Shown piece after piece: positions 35,770 through 44,449 of a stretch of DNA of 64,000 nucleotides. How positions within the stretch are numbered: position 1 is the first letter of the stretch; every line of letters begins with the position of its first letter. Source of the DNA: Rhodococcus sp. HNM0563 (lineage in GTDB: Bacteria > Actinomycetota > Actinomycetes > Mycobacteriales > Mycobacteriaceae). The stretch is from the NCBI RefSeq assembly GCF_012726195.1, contig NZ_JAASAF010000003.1, positions 1-64,000 of the forward strand, written 5' to 3'. The notes below the pieces were generated by a model. The model saw only the letters and a list, made by a program, of their open reading frames with translations, made no database searches and was not told where the DNA came from. The position numbers were made by a program, and so were the translations under genes.

Positions 35770-36681
35770 TCAGGCGTGCTCGAATCCCGGGAGGCGCGAC
35801 GGCGTCTCGACCACCGAGTACTCCGACGCGTCCCACTGCACTACGCGACTCCCGGTTCCGTCGACCCCCACCGGCAAGTCGCCCGCGAGCGTGATGCGGT
35901 GCAGGCGACGGGTGTGATCGCCGAAGTCGGCGATTCCGTAGTGCTGCGTGGCACGGTTGTCCCAGATCGCGACATCGCCCGGAGACCAGGCCCAGCGGAA
36001 GGTGTTCTCGAGTTTCGTAACTCGTGCTTGCAAGAGCTGCAGGAGTGCGGCCGTCTCGGATGACTTCAACCCCACGAACTCCTTGACGAAGTGTCCGAGG
36101 AGCAACGAGCGTTCCCCGGTCTGCGGGTGGACACGGACGACGGGATGGATCGTCTCGTAGGTGTTGCGCCGGAACTCCTCCTGATACCGGCTGCGCTCAT
36201 CGACAGGTGTCGAACTTCCGGCGTCGAATTTCTCCGCATAGTCGTACAGGTTTGTGTGCAGTGCCCACAGATTGTCGACCAGCGACCTGAGAGCGTCAGG
36301 AAGCTGTTCGTAGGCGGCGGTCGTCGACGCCCACGTCGTTGCACCTCCGTACGGCGGGATGGTGACAGCTCTCAGGATCGAGGCCTTCGGGATTCGATCG
36401 ACGAAGCTGACGTCGGTATGCCAACTGTTCGCGGCGCCTTCGATGGGGAGCAGGCGCGTCCCCTTCGAATGGACCGTCGGGTGCGACTGCGTCTGTGTGC
36501 CGAGGAGTCCCGCGAATGCCCACTGGGACTCGTCGTCGAGATGTTGCTGCTCCTGGAAGACGATCGTTTTGTTCGCGGCCAGTGCGTACCGGATGGCCTC
36601 GACCGTTTCCGGCGACAGGGCGCCGGAAAGTTTCACGCCATCGATCCGGGCGCCGATGTGCTCTCCGAGCTTGGTGACCAC
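35770..36681 (-). CDS. TauD/TfdA family Fe(II)/2-oxoglutarate dioxygenase, 5' end at a transposon boundary
   Basis: A 303-residue dioxygenase. The iron ligands are His88/Asp90 (WHTDVSF) and His247 (QHYGIADF), with Arg259/262 (RRLHRIT) for 2-oxoglutarate. Members hydroxylate taurine, alkyl sulfates or aryloxyacids; the substrate is unknown here. The first possible start (GTG 36681) lies only 15 bases from the Tn7-like left end at 36696. The same frame reads on through sense codons to that junction. The native start and promoter have therefore probably been cut off by the insertion, removing a few residues. Confidence 0.85.
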   Translation of the reverse strand: MVTKLGEHIGARIDGVKLSGALSPETVEAIRYALAANKTIVFQEQQHLDDESQWAFAGLLGTQTQSHPTVHSKGTRLLPIEGAANSWHTDVSFVDRIPKASILRAVTIPPYGGATTWASTTAAYEQLPDALRSLVDNLWALHTNLYDYAEKFDAGSSTPVDERSRYQEEFRRNTYETIHPVVRVHPQTGERSLLLGHFVKEFVGLKSSETAALLQLLQARVTKLENTFRWAWSPGDVAIWDNRATQHYGIADFGDHTRRLHRITLAGDLPVGVDGTGSRVVQWDASEYSVVETPSRLPGFEHA

Positions 36682-36695
36682 GATGCCGCCCGCGC

Positions 36696-36780
36696 TGTAG
36701 GTTCTCGGATTCGGTGTCAGTTTCTCAATTTCATGTCAGTCGCCTGTCAGCGGCGTGTCGGTTTCTCAAATTCGTGTCAG
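36696..36780 (+). repeat. Left end of a Tn7-like element with three TnsB-type repeats
   Basis: The sequence starts TGTAGG, consistent with the TGT terminus of Tn7-type elements. Three related direct repeats of 21 bases begin at 36700, 36719 and 36760, with consensus GTTTCTCAAATTCGTGTCAG (the first has TTCTCGGATTCG). They resemble the TnsB-binding sites of Tn7-like ends and lie directly upstream of the tnsA-like gene. The matching inverted set was not found in the window. Confidence 0.75.
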
Positions 36781-36798
36781 TAGCGGGACCCTGAAAAA

Positions 36799-37521
36799 GT
36801 GCCCCGGACCAGCGAGGTTGAGGTCAGGTACGTGCAGGAATCAGGTGATCCTGTCGCGACGACCCTCGCTGCGGCAGATCCCTATCGGATGATCCTGGGC
36901 CTGCCGGTACGGAAAGTCCGCAGTCACCCCCATCAGCGCCACTATTCCGGGATGTTCTGGTCGGCCACCAACCGTGGCCACGTCCTCTACGAGAGCCGAC
37001 TCGAACTGGACCGGTTGTGGCTGGCGGACTACGCACCGGAAGTGGTGCGGATCGCCGCACAGCCGATGTGGCTGTGCGGCCCGGACGGGAAGACCATGCG
37101 TCGGCATGCGCCCGATCTGCTGCTCCAACGCACAGACGGCGGATTCACGGTCGTCGACGTCAAACCCGCCGAGTTCGCCCGTCGCGACGCAGTTGCGCAG
37201 GTGTTCGCCTGGACCGAACGACTGTGTTCGAGTCGGGGCTGGTCGTATGAAGTGTGGACCGGTGCAAACCCAGTAGTGCTGGCGAACCTCCGAATCCTCG
37301 GGGGCGCTCGTCGTAGCGAGTGGATCGACCCCGCGGTGATGAGGGCACTCGACAGCGTCGCAGTGCCCGGGATGACCCTCGACGACCTCGCCGCATCGGT
37401 GAACAGGCCCGGCTCGCGAATCGCGGTGCTGGCGAAGCTGTGGTCCGGTCTGTGGTCGGTGGACCTGACGGTGCCGCTGTCCGGACAGTCGCAGGTGTCC
37501 GGTGTAAGGAGCACGCCGTGA
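36799..37521 (+). CDS. TnsA-like heteromeric transposase endonuclease subunit
   Basis: A 240-residue TnsA-type endonuclease that cuts the 5' ends of the transposon while TnsB cuts the 3' ends. The nuclease core residues are visible: Glu65 (LYESRLELDRLW), Asp106 (RRHAPDLLL) and Asp120-x-Lys122 (VVDVKP). The C-terminal helical part (from about 165) would contact TnsC. GTG start at 36799, 19 bases after the third end repeat; GTGA overlap with tnsB. Confidence 0.85.
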   Translation: MPRTSEVEVRYVQESGDPVATTLAAADPYRMILGLPVRKVRSHPHQRHYSGMFWSATNRGHVLYESRLELDRLWLADYAPEVVRIAAQPMWLCGPDGKTMRRHAPDLLLQRTDGGFTVVDVKPAEFARRDAVAQVFAWTERLCSSRGWSYEVWTGANPVVLANLRILGGARRSEWIDPAVMRALDSVAVPGMTLDDLAASVNRPGSRIAVLAKLWSGLWSVDLTVPLSGQSQVSGVRSTP

Positions 37522-39572
37522 CCAACATCGTCGAACTACGTGCAGGAATCAAGGTCTGGCTCGACGGCTGCTCATGGGAAGTCGTGGCGCTGCAGGGACA
37601 CGATGTCACCCTCCGGTCCGGAGAGCGGATGCAGCGTGTCGCGGTCACCGAGATCGCGGCACGGGGAACAGCGATCTCACCGCCGGACGACACCGCCTCC
37701 GCTGACCCTGCTGCCGTAGTGCTCTCCTCGCTGACCGCAACCCAGATTCAGGAACTGGAAACACGAGCCGAACACGTCCGCGGCATCCTGACCGAGGTTG
37801 CGACCTCCGGCGCCGAACTCGAATCGGTGTTGGCCACCAGAGCGGCGGAACTTCACGTCTCTGTGCGCACCCTGTACCGCTGGATCGCCGGATACCGCGC
37901 GGCAGGAGTTGCCGGACTCACGGACAGTCGGATCCGTAGCCGCTACGCCACCAGTGTCGATCACCGGTGGGACGCAGCATGTGTGCGGGTGCTCGATAGG
38001 TACGTCACCGTCTCGACCCCGACGATCGGCGCGGTCATCGATGCCGTTGCCAAGGACCTGGAAGCAGAATTCGGGCCGGGCATGGTGCCGTTGCCCTCCC
38101 TGAGCACGGCATACCGGCGGGTGAAGACCTTGTCGAAGGGGCGGCACGCGTTCGGTAGCGCGAAAGGCCGGCGGTCGGTGGCGGACCGGCCCCGCGGTGT
38201 CCTCGGCCGACTGCGCGCGACCCGTCCGGGGGAGTACGTGGTGCTCGATACCACCGCGCTGGATGTGTTCGCGATGGAACCGGTCACCATGCGCTGGGTT
38301 GGGGTGGAGTTGACCGTGGCGATGGACCTGTTCACCCGCTGCATCCTCGGACTGCGCCTGACACCGCTATCGACGCGGTCCCAGGACGTGGCGAATGTGC
38401 TGTACCAGTGCATCACTCCCGCCCGCGACACCGACCCGACTGCGGATCAACTCTGGCCGTATCACGGGGTGCCGCGAAACCTGCTCGTCGGCACCGAGTC
38501 CCCGGACGGGATCTCCCAGCGACGCGTCGGGGATCTACCGGCATGTCTGCCCGAGGCGATCGTCGTCGATCACGGCAAGCAGTACCTGTCCTCTCATGTG
38601 ATCGGAGTCTGCGCCCGACTGGGTATCACCGTTCAGCCGGCGATCCCGCACAAGCCCACCGACAAACCCACCGTCGAACGCTTCTTCCGCACCCTGCGCG
38701 AATCACTGCTACAGCACCTGCCCGCCTACAAGGGCCCGGACGTGTACTCACGGGGCAAAGACGTCGAAGACGCCGCGTTCTACTACGCCAGCGAACTCGA
38801 GCAGATCATCCGGGAATGGGTGGGCCGGGTCTATCACCACACCCGACATGACGGGCTGTGCGTGCCGGAACTGCCGCGGGTGGGGTTTTCGCCGAGCGAG
38901 ATGTTCGAGATCGGGGTCGCCAAATCGGGTGGTCTGCTGTTGCCGGCGAATCCGGATCTGGCGTATGAGTTCCTCGATGTGCGTTGGCGTACGATCCAGC
39001 ACTACGGCGTCGAGGTCGACGGACTGCGTTACGACGGATCCGGGCTCACCTTGTATCGCACCACCCGTTCGCCGTATGGCGGTGTGCACGCCGGCAAGTG
39101 GCCGATCTTCGTCGACAATCACGACATCCGGCACGCCTGGTTCCAGGACCCGGACAGCCACCGTTGGCATCAGTTGGTGTGGGAGCACGGCGCTTGCCTG
39201 AACCAGCCGTTCAGCAGGGACGCCGCCGACTACGCCAAACGCATCGCCGTGCGCGAGCATCGCCACTTCGATCCCGCCGCCGCGGTACGGGATCTGCTGC
39301 TCGCGTGGAGCCGAGACGACGTCGCGACACGCCGCGACCGCGCCCTGGCCCGCCGACTCAGTGCCCACCGCCCGCATCCGGAAACCGAAGGACAGCAGTC
39401 CGGTATCGACGACGAACGCGACACTGCGTCCGTGCCGGGCGTCGCCGAGCTGCTCGACGAACTCGCCACCAGTCGAACTCAACGGTTGGAGGTGGTCGAC
39501 GACGTCGACGTATTCGACCGGTACTACGCGGAGCATCCCGACGAAGACGTGTTCGAGGTGTTCGACGAATGA
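37518..39572 (+). CDS. TnsB-like DDE transposase (Mu/IS481-type integrase core)
   Basis: A 684-residue transposase. N-terminal helix-turn-helix domains (LHVSVRTLYRWIAGYRAAGV, residues about 110-200) bind the end repeats. The rve catalytic core carries Asp244 (VLDTTALDV), Asp351 (VVDHGKQYLS) and Glu387 (PTVERFFRTL), a complete DDE triad. A Mu-type C-terminal barrel and an acidic tail (DDVDVFDRYYAEHPDEDVFEVFDE-like) follow; the tail is likely the TnsC contact. GTG start overlapping tnsA, ATGA overlap with tnsC. Confidence 0.92.
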   Translation: MTNIVELRAGIKVWLDGCSWEVVALQGHDVTLRSGERMQRVAVTEIAARGTAISPPDDTASADPAAVVLSSLTATQIQELETRAEHVRGILTEVATSGAELESVLATRAAELHVSVRTLYRWIAGYRAAGVAGLTDSRIRSRYATSVDHRWDAACVRVLDRYVTVSTPTIGAVIDAVAKDLEAEFGPGMVPLPSLSTAYRRVKTLSKGRHAFGSAKGRRSVADRPRGVLGRLRATRPGEYVVLDTTALDVFAMEPVTMRWVGVELTVAMDLFTRCILGLRLTPLSTRSQDVANVLYQCITPARDTDPTADQLWPYHGVPRNLLVGTESPDGISQRRVGDLPACLPEAIVVDHGKQYLSSHVIGVCARLGITVQPAIPHKPTDKPTVERFFRTLRESLLQHLPAYKGPDVYSRGKDVEDAAFYYASELEQIIREWVGRVYHHTRHDGLCVPELPRVGFSPSEMFEIGVAKSGGLLLPANPDLAYEFLDVRWRTIQHYGVEVDGLRYDGSGLTLYRTTRSPYGGVHAGKWPIFVDNHDIRHAWFQDPDSHRWHQLVWEHGACLNQPFSRDAADYAKRIAVREHRHFDPAAAVRDLLLAWSRDDVATRRDRALARRLSAHRPHPETEGQQSGIDDERDTASVPGVAELLDELATSRTQRLEVVDDVDVFDRYYAEHPDEDVFEVFDE

Positions 39573-40633
39573 ACCCCTGGGCCACCTGGCTGGCAACGTA
39601 TGGCACTGTCCGCTACCAGCTCTCCCGCAAACAGGGCTGGCACGCCTTCGTCACCGCCCCACCGCGTGAACCGTTCGAGGTCCTCTCCCGCACCGCGATG
39701 TCCCGACTGTCGCAGGAGGAGCTCGAGGACTACAACGAAGCCCGGATGGTGTGGAACGCGAACCTGCCGACGATCAAGACCAGCCAACTCGCCGCCGCCT
39801 ACGGGATCTGCGATCAGGTGATGGCCTCGGCGTATCGGGACGGCGACAAGCTGCGCGGCTCGGTGGTCATCGACGCCGAACCCGGCCTCGGCAAGACCAC
39901 CATCGCCACCCGCTATGCCCGCGACGTCCACCGGCGAGTTCTGCGCCGCGACGGACCCCTCACCGTGGAGGGGCATCAACGGTGGCCGGTGGCGTTCATC
40001 CCGCTCAGCGCCGGGGTCACCCTCAAAGGCCTCAATCAGCAGATCCTGCGGTTCTACGGCCATCCGGCCGTGGACCGTGCCTCCACCTCGAAACTCGGGG
40101 CCTTGGCGGTGGACTGTGTCACCTCCTGCGGTACCCGGTTGATCGTGCTCGACGATCTGCACTTCGTCGACTTCCGGCACCGCAACGGCCTGGAGGTATC
40201 GAACCATCTCAAGGGTTTGGCCAACGACATGGCCGCTACCTTCATTTACGTCGGGGTGAATCTGACCGCCAAACGCTTCTTCGACGAAGGCCTGCTCGGC
40301 GAGCACACCGTCTACGCCCAGACCAGCCGCCGCGCCACCCGCTGCCCGGTTGCCCCGTTCAGCATCGACACCGACACCGGGATGCGCGGCTGGCTCGCGC
40401 TGCTGCGCACCGCCGAAGAACACCTCACCCTCGCCGGCAGCCATGACGGGATGCTGTGCGAGCATGCTCGGCTGCTGCACCGCCGCACCCAGGGGCGGAT
40501 CGCGTCGTTGACGAATCTGCTCGACCGGATCTCGTATCTCGCGATCGTCACCGGCGTCGAAGCCGTCACTGCTGAGTTGATTACGACCGCGACCGTCGAC
40601 AATGCCAGCGAATCCGCCGCCCGCACCGGCTGA
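39569..40633 (+). CDS. TnsC-like AAA+ ATPase
   Basis: A 354-residue AAA+ regulator linking the target selector TniQ to the transposase. Walker A is AEPGLGKTT (about residues 103-111) and Walker B is LIVLDDLHF (191-199), both intact. YVGVNLTAKRFFDEG contains a sensor-1-like Asn. The N-terminal extension of about 90 residues is typical of TnsC/TniB relatives and would engage TnsB. ATG overlaps the tnsB stop. Confidence 0.9.
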   Translation: MNPWATWLATYGTVRYQLSRKQGWHAFVTAPPREPFEVLSRTAMSRLSQEELEDYNEARMVWNANLPTIKTSQLAAAYGICDQVMASAYRDGDKLRGSVVIDAEPGLGKTTIATRYARDVHRRVLRRDGPLTVEGHQRWPVAFIPLSAGVTLKGLNQQILRFYGHPAVDRASTSKLGALAVDCVTSCGTRLIVLDDLHFVDFRHRNGLEVSNHLKGLANDMAATFIYVGVNLTAKRFFDEGLLGEHTVYAQTSRRATRCPVAPFSIDTDTGMRGWLALLRTAEEHLTLAGSHDGMLCEHARLLHRRTQGRIASLTNLLDRISYLAIVTGVEAVTAELITTATVDNASESAARTG

Positions 40634-40679
40634 TACCGGCTGGTCCCGCCCTGGCCGGCTCAGTGGTTGGGGAACCACT

Positions 40680-41546
40680 ATGGCCACGATAAGAGTCGAC
40701 CGGTGGCCGATCACCGTGCAACTACATCCCGCCGAGTATCTGCCGGGCTGGCTGATGCGCGTCGGCTGTCGCTACCAACTGACCCCGATCCAGATTTTGC
40801 GCGAGCTCCGTGTGCCGCGGAGCCCGACCGGATATCACCTCGTTCTCGAGCACCTGAGCCTGCACGCTCGGTGGATCGCCGCTCACCTCGGTGTCCCTGC
40901 CGGTGACCTGCGCGCCGCCCTGTGGGGCCGGCCGATCGATGCCGCCGCGGCACGGTACCTGGTGCACCACCGCCACATTCGGCCCGACCGGGGAGGATCG
41001 CGTTTCTGTGCCCGATGCCTGGCCGAACCCGATCCGTGGTGGCATGCAGGCTGGGCCAATCCGCTGCTGCCGCTCTGTGTACGCCACCAGGTGTATCTGC
41101 AGTCGACATGCGAAGGCTGCGGTCAGGTGCCGTGGACAGGAACGGCGTGGATGAGCGCTCTGGCCCCGCCGTGGCAGTGCCCGCAGCGCCATGCTCGCGA
41201 ACCGCAACGCCCGGGGCGTGTGAGACCGTTCTGCCGATACGACCTGCGTGACGCTGCTGTCCTCGCTGCACCGGCGAAGCTGTGTCATGCCCAGCAGAAT
41301 CTGATCGAGTTCGCTGCCCTCGCCGACCTTCAGCCGAGCCGACAGTTGCGCTACGGCACCACCGACATGCCCATCACCGAGGTGCTCGACGAGCTGTGCC
41401 GTCGATTCGTCGACACGATCGGCTCTCCCGTGCGAGGACCTGGCGACCGGCCTGGACAGTCTGAGCAAGGCGATCCTCCCGCGAGGCAGAACTGGCATGC
41501 GACCCGTTGGCCGTTCCAGGCTGGGAGCCAGCCGGCCAGTCTGTGA
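40680..41546 (+). CDS. TniQ family target-selection protein
   Basis: A 288-residue TniQ protein. The N-terminal LHPAEYLPGWLMRVGCRYQL and zinc-finger cysteines/histidines (FCARCLAEPDPWWHAGW, LPLCVRHQVYLQSTCEGCGQ) match TniQ/TnsD. The C-terminal part is shorter than full TnsD, so the target is probably not a long attachment site like that of glmS. ATG 40680 is preferred; ATG 40602 would overlap tnsC. It has Cys- and Trp-rich composition like other TniQ proteins. Confidence 0.85.
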   Translation: MATIRVDRWPITVQLHPAEYLPGWLMRVGCRYQLTPIQILRELRVPRSPTGYHLVLEHLSLHARWIAAHLGVPAGDLRAALWGRPIDAAAARYLVHHRHIRPDRGGSRFCARCLAEPDPWWHAGWANPLLPLCVRHQVYLQSTCEGCGQVPWTGTAWMSALAPPWQCPQRHAREPQRPGRVRPFCRYDLRDAAVLAAPAKLCHAQQNLIEFAALADLQPSRQLRYGTTDMPITEVLDELCRRFVDTIGSPVRGPGDRPGQSEQGDPPARQNWHATRWPFQAGSQPASL

Positions 41547-41694
41547 ACGTCCCTTGAGTCGTGACGAGCCGGTCCGAGAATCCGCCAGCCGTCATCATTC
41601 GCGACCGTTGTCGGAGTCCGCACTGGCGGAGTAGAACGCGCGTTGTCCCGCTCCCTCCGCTTGATTAATCATGTTTCCTCAATATCATCGTTTT
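41547..41694. other. Junction between the tns module and the metal-resistance genes
   Basis: No gene is visible. On the minus strand the segment near 41570 reads TTCTCGGA followed by CCGGCTCGTCA, a partial match to the first TnsB repeat in the opposite orientation. It could be a degenerate internal end, but it is a single weak copy with no terminal ACA. A 10-base palindrome TGATTAATCA (41662-41671) lies upstream of cmtR. Confidence 0.35.
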
Positions 41695-41704
41695 ATGACG
41701 ATGA
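41685..41704. promoter_or_regulatory. Operator of the CmtR-type regulator, overlapping its start
   Basis: TCATCG (41685-41690) and CGATGA (41699-41704) form an inverted repeat with an 8-base spacer that covers the start codon at 41695. ArsR/SmtB proteins bind such AT-richer repeats at their own promoter, so this fits autorepression. Confidence 0.5.
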
Positions 41705-42060
41705 ATGAGCGAGCGACGACCTGCTTCGGTGAAAGTCTCGACTCTGCAGCAGCGTTGTTCCACAGTCTCTCCGACGGCACCCGCCTGGCCATCGTGCGCC
41801 GCCTCGCCGCCGGGGAATCCCGAGTAGCGGACCTGGTCGGCGAGCTGGGATTGGCGCAATCGACAGTGTCGGCGCACGTGGCATGCCTGCGGGACTGCGG
41901 CCTGGTGCAAGGCCGCCCGCAGGGCCGGCAGGTGTTCTACTCGCTGACCCGACCGGAATTGCTCGACCTGCTCGCCTCGGCCGAAACCCTGCTCGCCGCC
42001 ACCGGCAACGCCGTCGCGCTGTGCCCCAACTACGGCAGCGACACCGGAGAAAAGCCATGA
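41695..42060 (+). CDS. cmtR: ArsR/SmtB family metalloregulator, CmtR-like (Cd/Pb sensor)
   Basis: A 121-residue winged-helix repressor. Cys64 and Cys68 in the recognition helix (HVACLRDCGLV) and Cys110 near the C-terminus (ALCPNYG) reproduce the Cys57/Cys61/Cys102 Cd(II)/Pb(II) site of mycobacterial CmtR. Metal binding should release it from DNA. It overlaps the P-type ATPase gene by 4 bases (ATGA) and probably represses it. ATG 41695 or 41701 may be used. Confidence 0.9.
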   Translation: MTMNERATTCFGESLDSAAALFHSLSDGTRLAIVRRLAAGESRVADLVGELGLAQSTVSAHVACLRDCGLVQGRPQGRQVFYSLTRPELLDLLASAETLLAATGNAVALCPNYGSDTGEKP

Positions 42061-44021
42061 GTGACGCGTGCGGCTGCGGCCCCGACGAACCCCGCCCCGA
42101 GGGCGAGGACGACCACGAGCCCGACAAGTGGTGGCAGGTCACCGAGATCCGAGCCGCCGCCATCGCGGGCCTCCTGCTGATCGCAGCCCTGACCGTCCAC
42201 GTGACCGGTGGGCCCGATGCTCTCGGAACGGGCCTCGAAGCGGTGGCGCTGATCGTCGCCGGCTACACCTTCGTCCCCGCCACATTGATGCGTCTGGCCC
42301 GCGGCAAGATCGGGGTCGGCACCTTGATGACGATCGCCGCAGTCGGCGCCGTGTTGCTCGGCGAGGTCGGCGAAGCCGCGATGCTCGCCTTCCTGTTCGC
42401 CATCAGCGAGGGTCTCGAAGAGTACGCGGTCGCCCGCACCCGCCGCGGCCTGCGCGCCCTGCTGAATCTGGTCCCGGACACCGCCACCGTCCTGCGCGGT
42501 GGCCGCGAACAGACCGTTCCCCCAGCGGAGTTGGTGCTCGGGGAGATCATGATCGTCAAACCCGGGGAGCGGCTCGCCACCGACGGCACCATCCGCACCG
42601 GGCGCACCGCCCTGGACACCTCCGCAATCACGGGGGAATCGGTCCCGGTCGAGGCCGGACCGGGCGCCGAGGTGTTCGCCGGCTCGATCAACGGCACCGG
42701 AGTGCTCGAGGTCGAGGTCACCGCCCGGGCGGAGGACAACTCGCTGGCCAAGATCGTGAAGATCGTCGAGGCCGAGCAGTCCCGCAAGGGCGAGGCCCAA
42801 CGTCTGGCCGACAAGATCGCCACACCCCTGGTCCCGGGGGTGATGGTCGCCGCGGCGCTGATTGCCGCGATCGGCAGCGTGTTCGGTGATCCGCTGGTGT
42901 GGATCGAACGCGCCCTGGTGGTGCTGGTTGCCGCGTCCCCGTGTGCGCTGGCCATCGCGATCCCGGTGACCGTGGTCGCCGCGATCGGCGCCGCCTCCAA
43001 GCTCGGTGTCCTGGTCAAGGGCGGGGCCGCCCTCGAAGCGTTGGGCCGTATCCGCACCGTCGCGCTGGACAAGACCGGCACCCTGACCCGCAACCGACCC
43101 GAGGTCATCGACGTCGCCACCACCGGCGACGCCACCCGCGCCGACGTCATGAACGTCGCCGCCGCACTCGAGGCCCGCAGCGAACACCCCCTCGCCACAG
43201 CGATCCTCGCCGCCGTCGACGACTACACACCAGCCGAGGACGTCGATGCGGTCCCCGGCGCCGGACTGACCGGACACCTCGACGGCACCCCCGCCCGTCT
43301 GGGCCGGCCGGGGTGGATCGACCCCGGCCCCCTCGCCGCCGATATCGAGCGGATGCAGCACGCCGGAGCCACCGCGGTGCTCATCGAACGCGGCGGCACC
43401 CTGATCGGGGCGATCTCGGTGCGCGACGAACTGCGCCCCGAGGCCCGCGACGTGGTTGCTGGGCTACGCCGCGACGGTTACACCGTGGCGATGCTCACCG
43501 GCGACAACGAGCGCACCGCACGCGCGTTGGCCGCCGACGTCGGTATCGACGAGGTGCACGCGGACCTGCGTCCGGAGGACAAGGCCCGCATCGTGCACAC
43601 CCTCCGCAAGACGCGGCCGACGGCGATGGTCGGCGACGGTGTCAACGACGCCCCCGCCTTGGCGACCGCCGATCTGGGGATCGCGATGGGCGCGATGGGC
43701 ACCGACGTGGCCATCGAGACCGCCGACGTCGCTTTGATGGGTGAGGACCTGCGGCACCTGCCGCAAGCCCTGCAGCATGCCCGGCGGTCACGGACGATCA
43801 TGTTGCAGAACGTCGGCCTCTCGCTGGCGATCATCACCGTCCTGATGCCGCTGGCGCTGTTCGGGGTACTCGGCCTGGCGGCGGTTGTCCTGGTTCACGA
43901 GGTCGCCGAGATCATCGTGATCGCCAACGGGGTCCGCGCCGGACGCGCTCGCCCCCTGACAATCTCCGGATCGGCGGCACCTGCGTCGAATCCTGGGGTA
44001 CGAGAATCCTTTTCTTCCTGA
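42057..44021 (+). CDS. Heavy-metal P1B-type ATPase (CtpG/CadA-like)
   Basis: A 654-residue metal-exporting ATPase. A short N-terminus with CGCG and an acidic/His segment replaces the HMA domain. The actuator TGES loop (AITGESVPV), an SPC membrane motif (ASPCALAIAIP, about residue 294) instead of CPC, the phosphorylation site DKTGTLT (about 338), the HP motif (SEHPLA) and GDGVNDAP are all present. The C-terminal membrane segment has HEVAEIIVIANG. The coupled CmtR gene points to Cd, Pb or Zn export, though SPC is also found in Co/Zn pumps. Confidence 0.92.
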   Translation: MSDACGCGPDEPRPEGEDDHEPDKWWQVTEIRAAAIAGLLLIAALTVHVTGGPDALGTGLEAVALIVAGYTFVPATLMRLARGKIGVGTLMTIAAVGAVLLGEVGEAAMLAFLFAISEGLEEYAVARTRRGLRALLNLVPDTATVLRGGREQTVPPAELVLGEIMIVKPGERLATDGTIRTGRTALDTSAITGESVPVEAGPGAEVFAGSINGTGVLEVEVTARAEDNSLAKIVKIVEAEQSRKGEAQRLADKIATPLVPGVMVAAALIAAIGSVFGDPLVWIERALVVLVAASPCALAIAIPVTVVAAIGAASKLGVLVKGGAALEALGRIRTVALDKTGTLTRNRPEVIDVATTGDATRADVMNVAAALEARSEHPLATAILAAVDDYTPAEDVDAVPGAGLTGHLDGTPARLGRPGWIDPGPLAADIERMQHAGATAVLIERGGTLIGAISVRDELRPEARDVVAGLRRDGYTVAMLTGDNERTARALAADVGIDEVHADLRPEDKARIVHTLRKTRPTAMVGDGVNDAPALATADLGIAMGAMGTDVAIETADVALMGEDLRHLPQALQHARRSRTIMLQNVGLSLAIITVLMPLALFGVLGLAAVVLVHEVAEIIVIANGVRAGRARPLTISGSAAPASNPGVRESFSS

Positions 44022-44031
44022 AGGGCCTTCC

Positions 44032-44379
44032 ATGAGTCCAATGCCTGCAACTGTCCGAGCCTGGTATGCCGCGGAGATGACCGCCGCTCGACACACTCAC
44101 ACTGCAGCCGAGCGGTGGACCCATCTCGAACGCGCGCACATCCTGTCGCAGCCCTACCCGTGGCCGCACACTCGCAATCACCTCGCCATGCTCGGTCTCG
44201 CGGTGCGTCAACGCGACCGTCGCGAAGCCCTTGGGCAGATCATCCGGATCATGGTTGCTGCCCCCGGTTCCGCGCTCGGGGGTTACCCCGAAGGCAACAC
44301 CGGCCGCGTCGCTGCAGGGTTGATGACCCCCATGCCGATTCCCGCCGATCTGACCGACGTCCTCACTGGCACAGCGTGA
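44032..44379 (+). CDS. DUF3703 family protein
   Basis: A 115-residue soluble protein with the DUF3703 pattern (AERWTHLERAHILSQPYPWPHTRNHLAML, VAAPGSALGGYPEGNTGRV). The family is found almost only in heavy-metal resistance clusters next to P-type ATPases; its function is unknown. It starts 10 bases after the ATPase and is likely the last gene of the cmtR operon. It converges on arsA. Confidence 0.85.
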   Translation: MSPMPATVRAWYAAEMTAARHTHTAAERWTHLERAHILSQPYPWPHTRNHLAMLGLAVRQRDRREALGQIIRIMVAAPGSALGGYPEGNTGRVAAGLMTPMPIPADLTDVLTGTA

Positions 44380-44449
44380 TCCGAATCGTGGCTTCAGGCA
44401 TGTCTCACACGAACGACATGAGTGGACGACCCGGCCCGGTGCTGGCGGA

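Larger units (their letters stand above)
36696..41546 (+). mobile_element. Tn7-like transposition module TnsA-TnsB-TnsC-TniQ
   Basis: The left end with TnsB-like repeats is followed by four genes in the order tnsA, tnsB, tnsC, tniQ. The first three are joined by 4-base overlaps. The coordinates cover only the core. The right end is unseen, and the metal-resistance genes from 41695 onward may be its cargo, in which case the element extends at least to about 63 kb. Presence of TnsA implies cut-and-paste movement; a single TniQ would choose the target. Confidence 0.75.

Noticed and set aside
34244-35917. 557-codon plus-strand frame opposite ctaD
   Set aside because: Antisense shadow of a highly conserved oxidase subunit; composition is Glu/Arg/His-rich and unlike a real protein.
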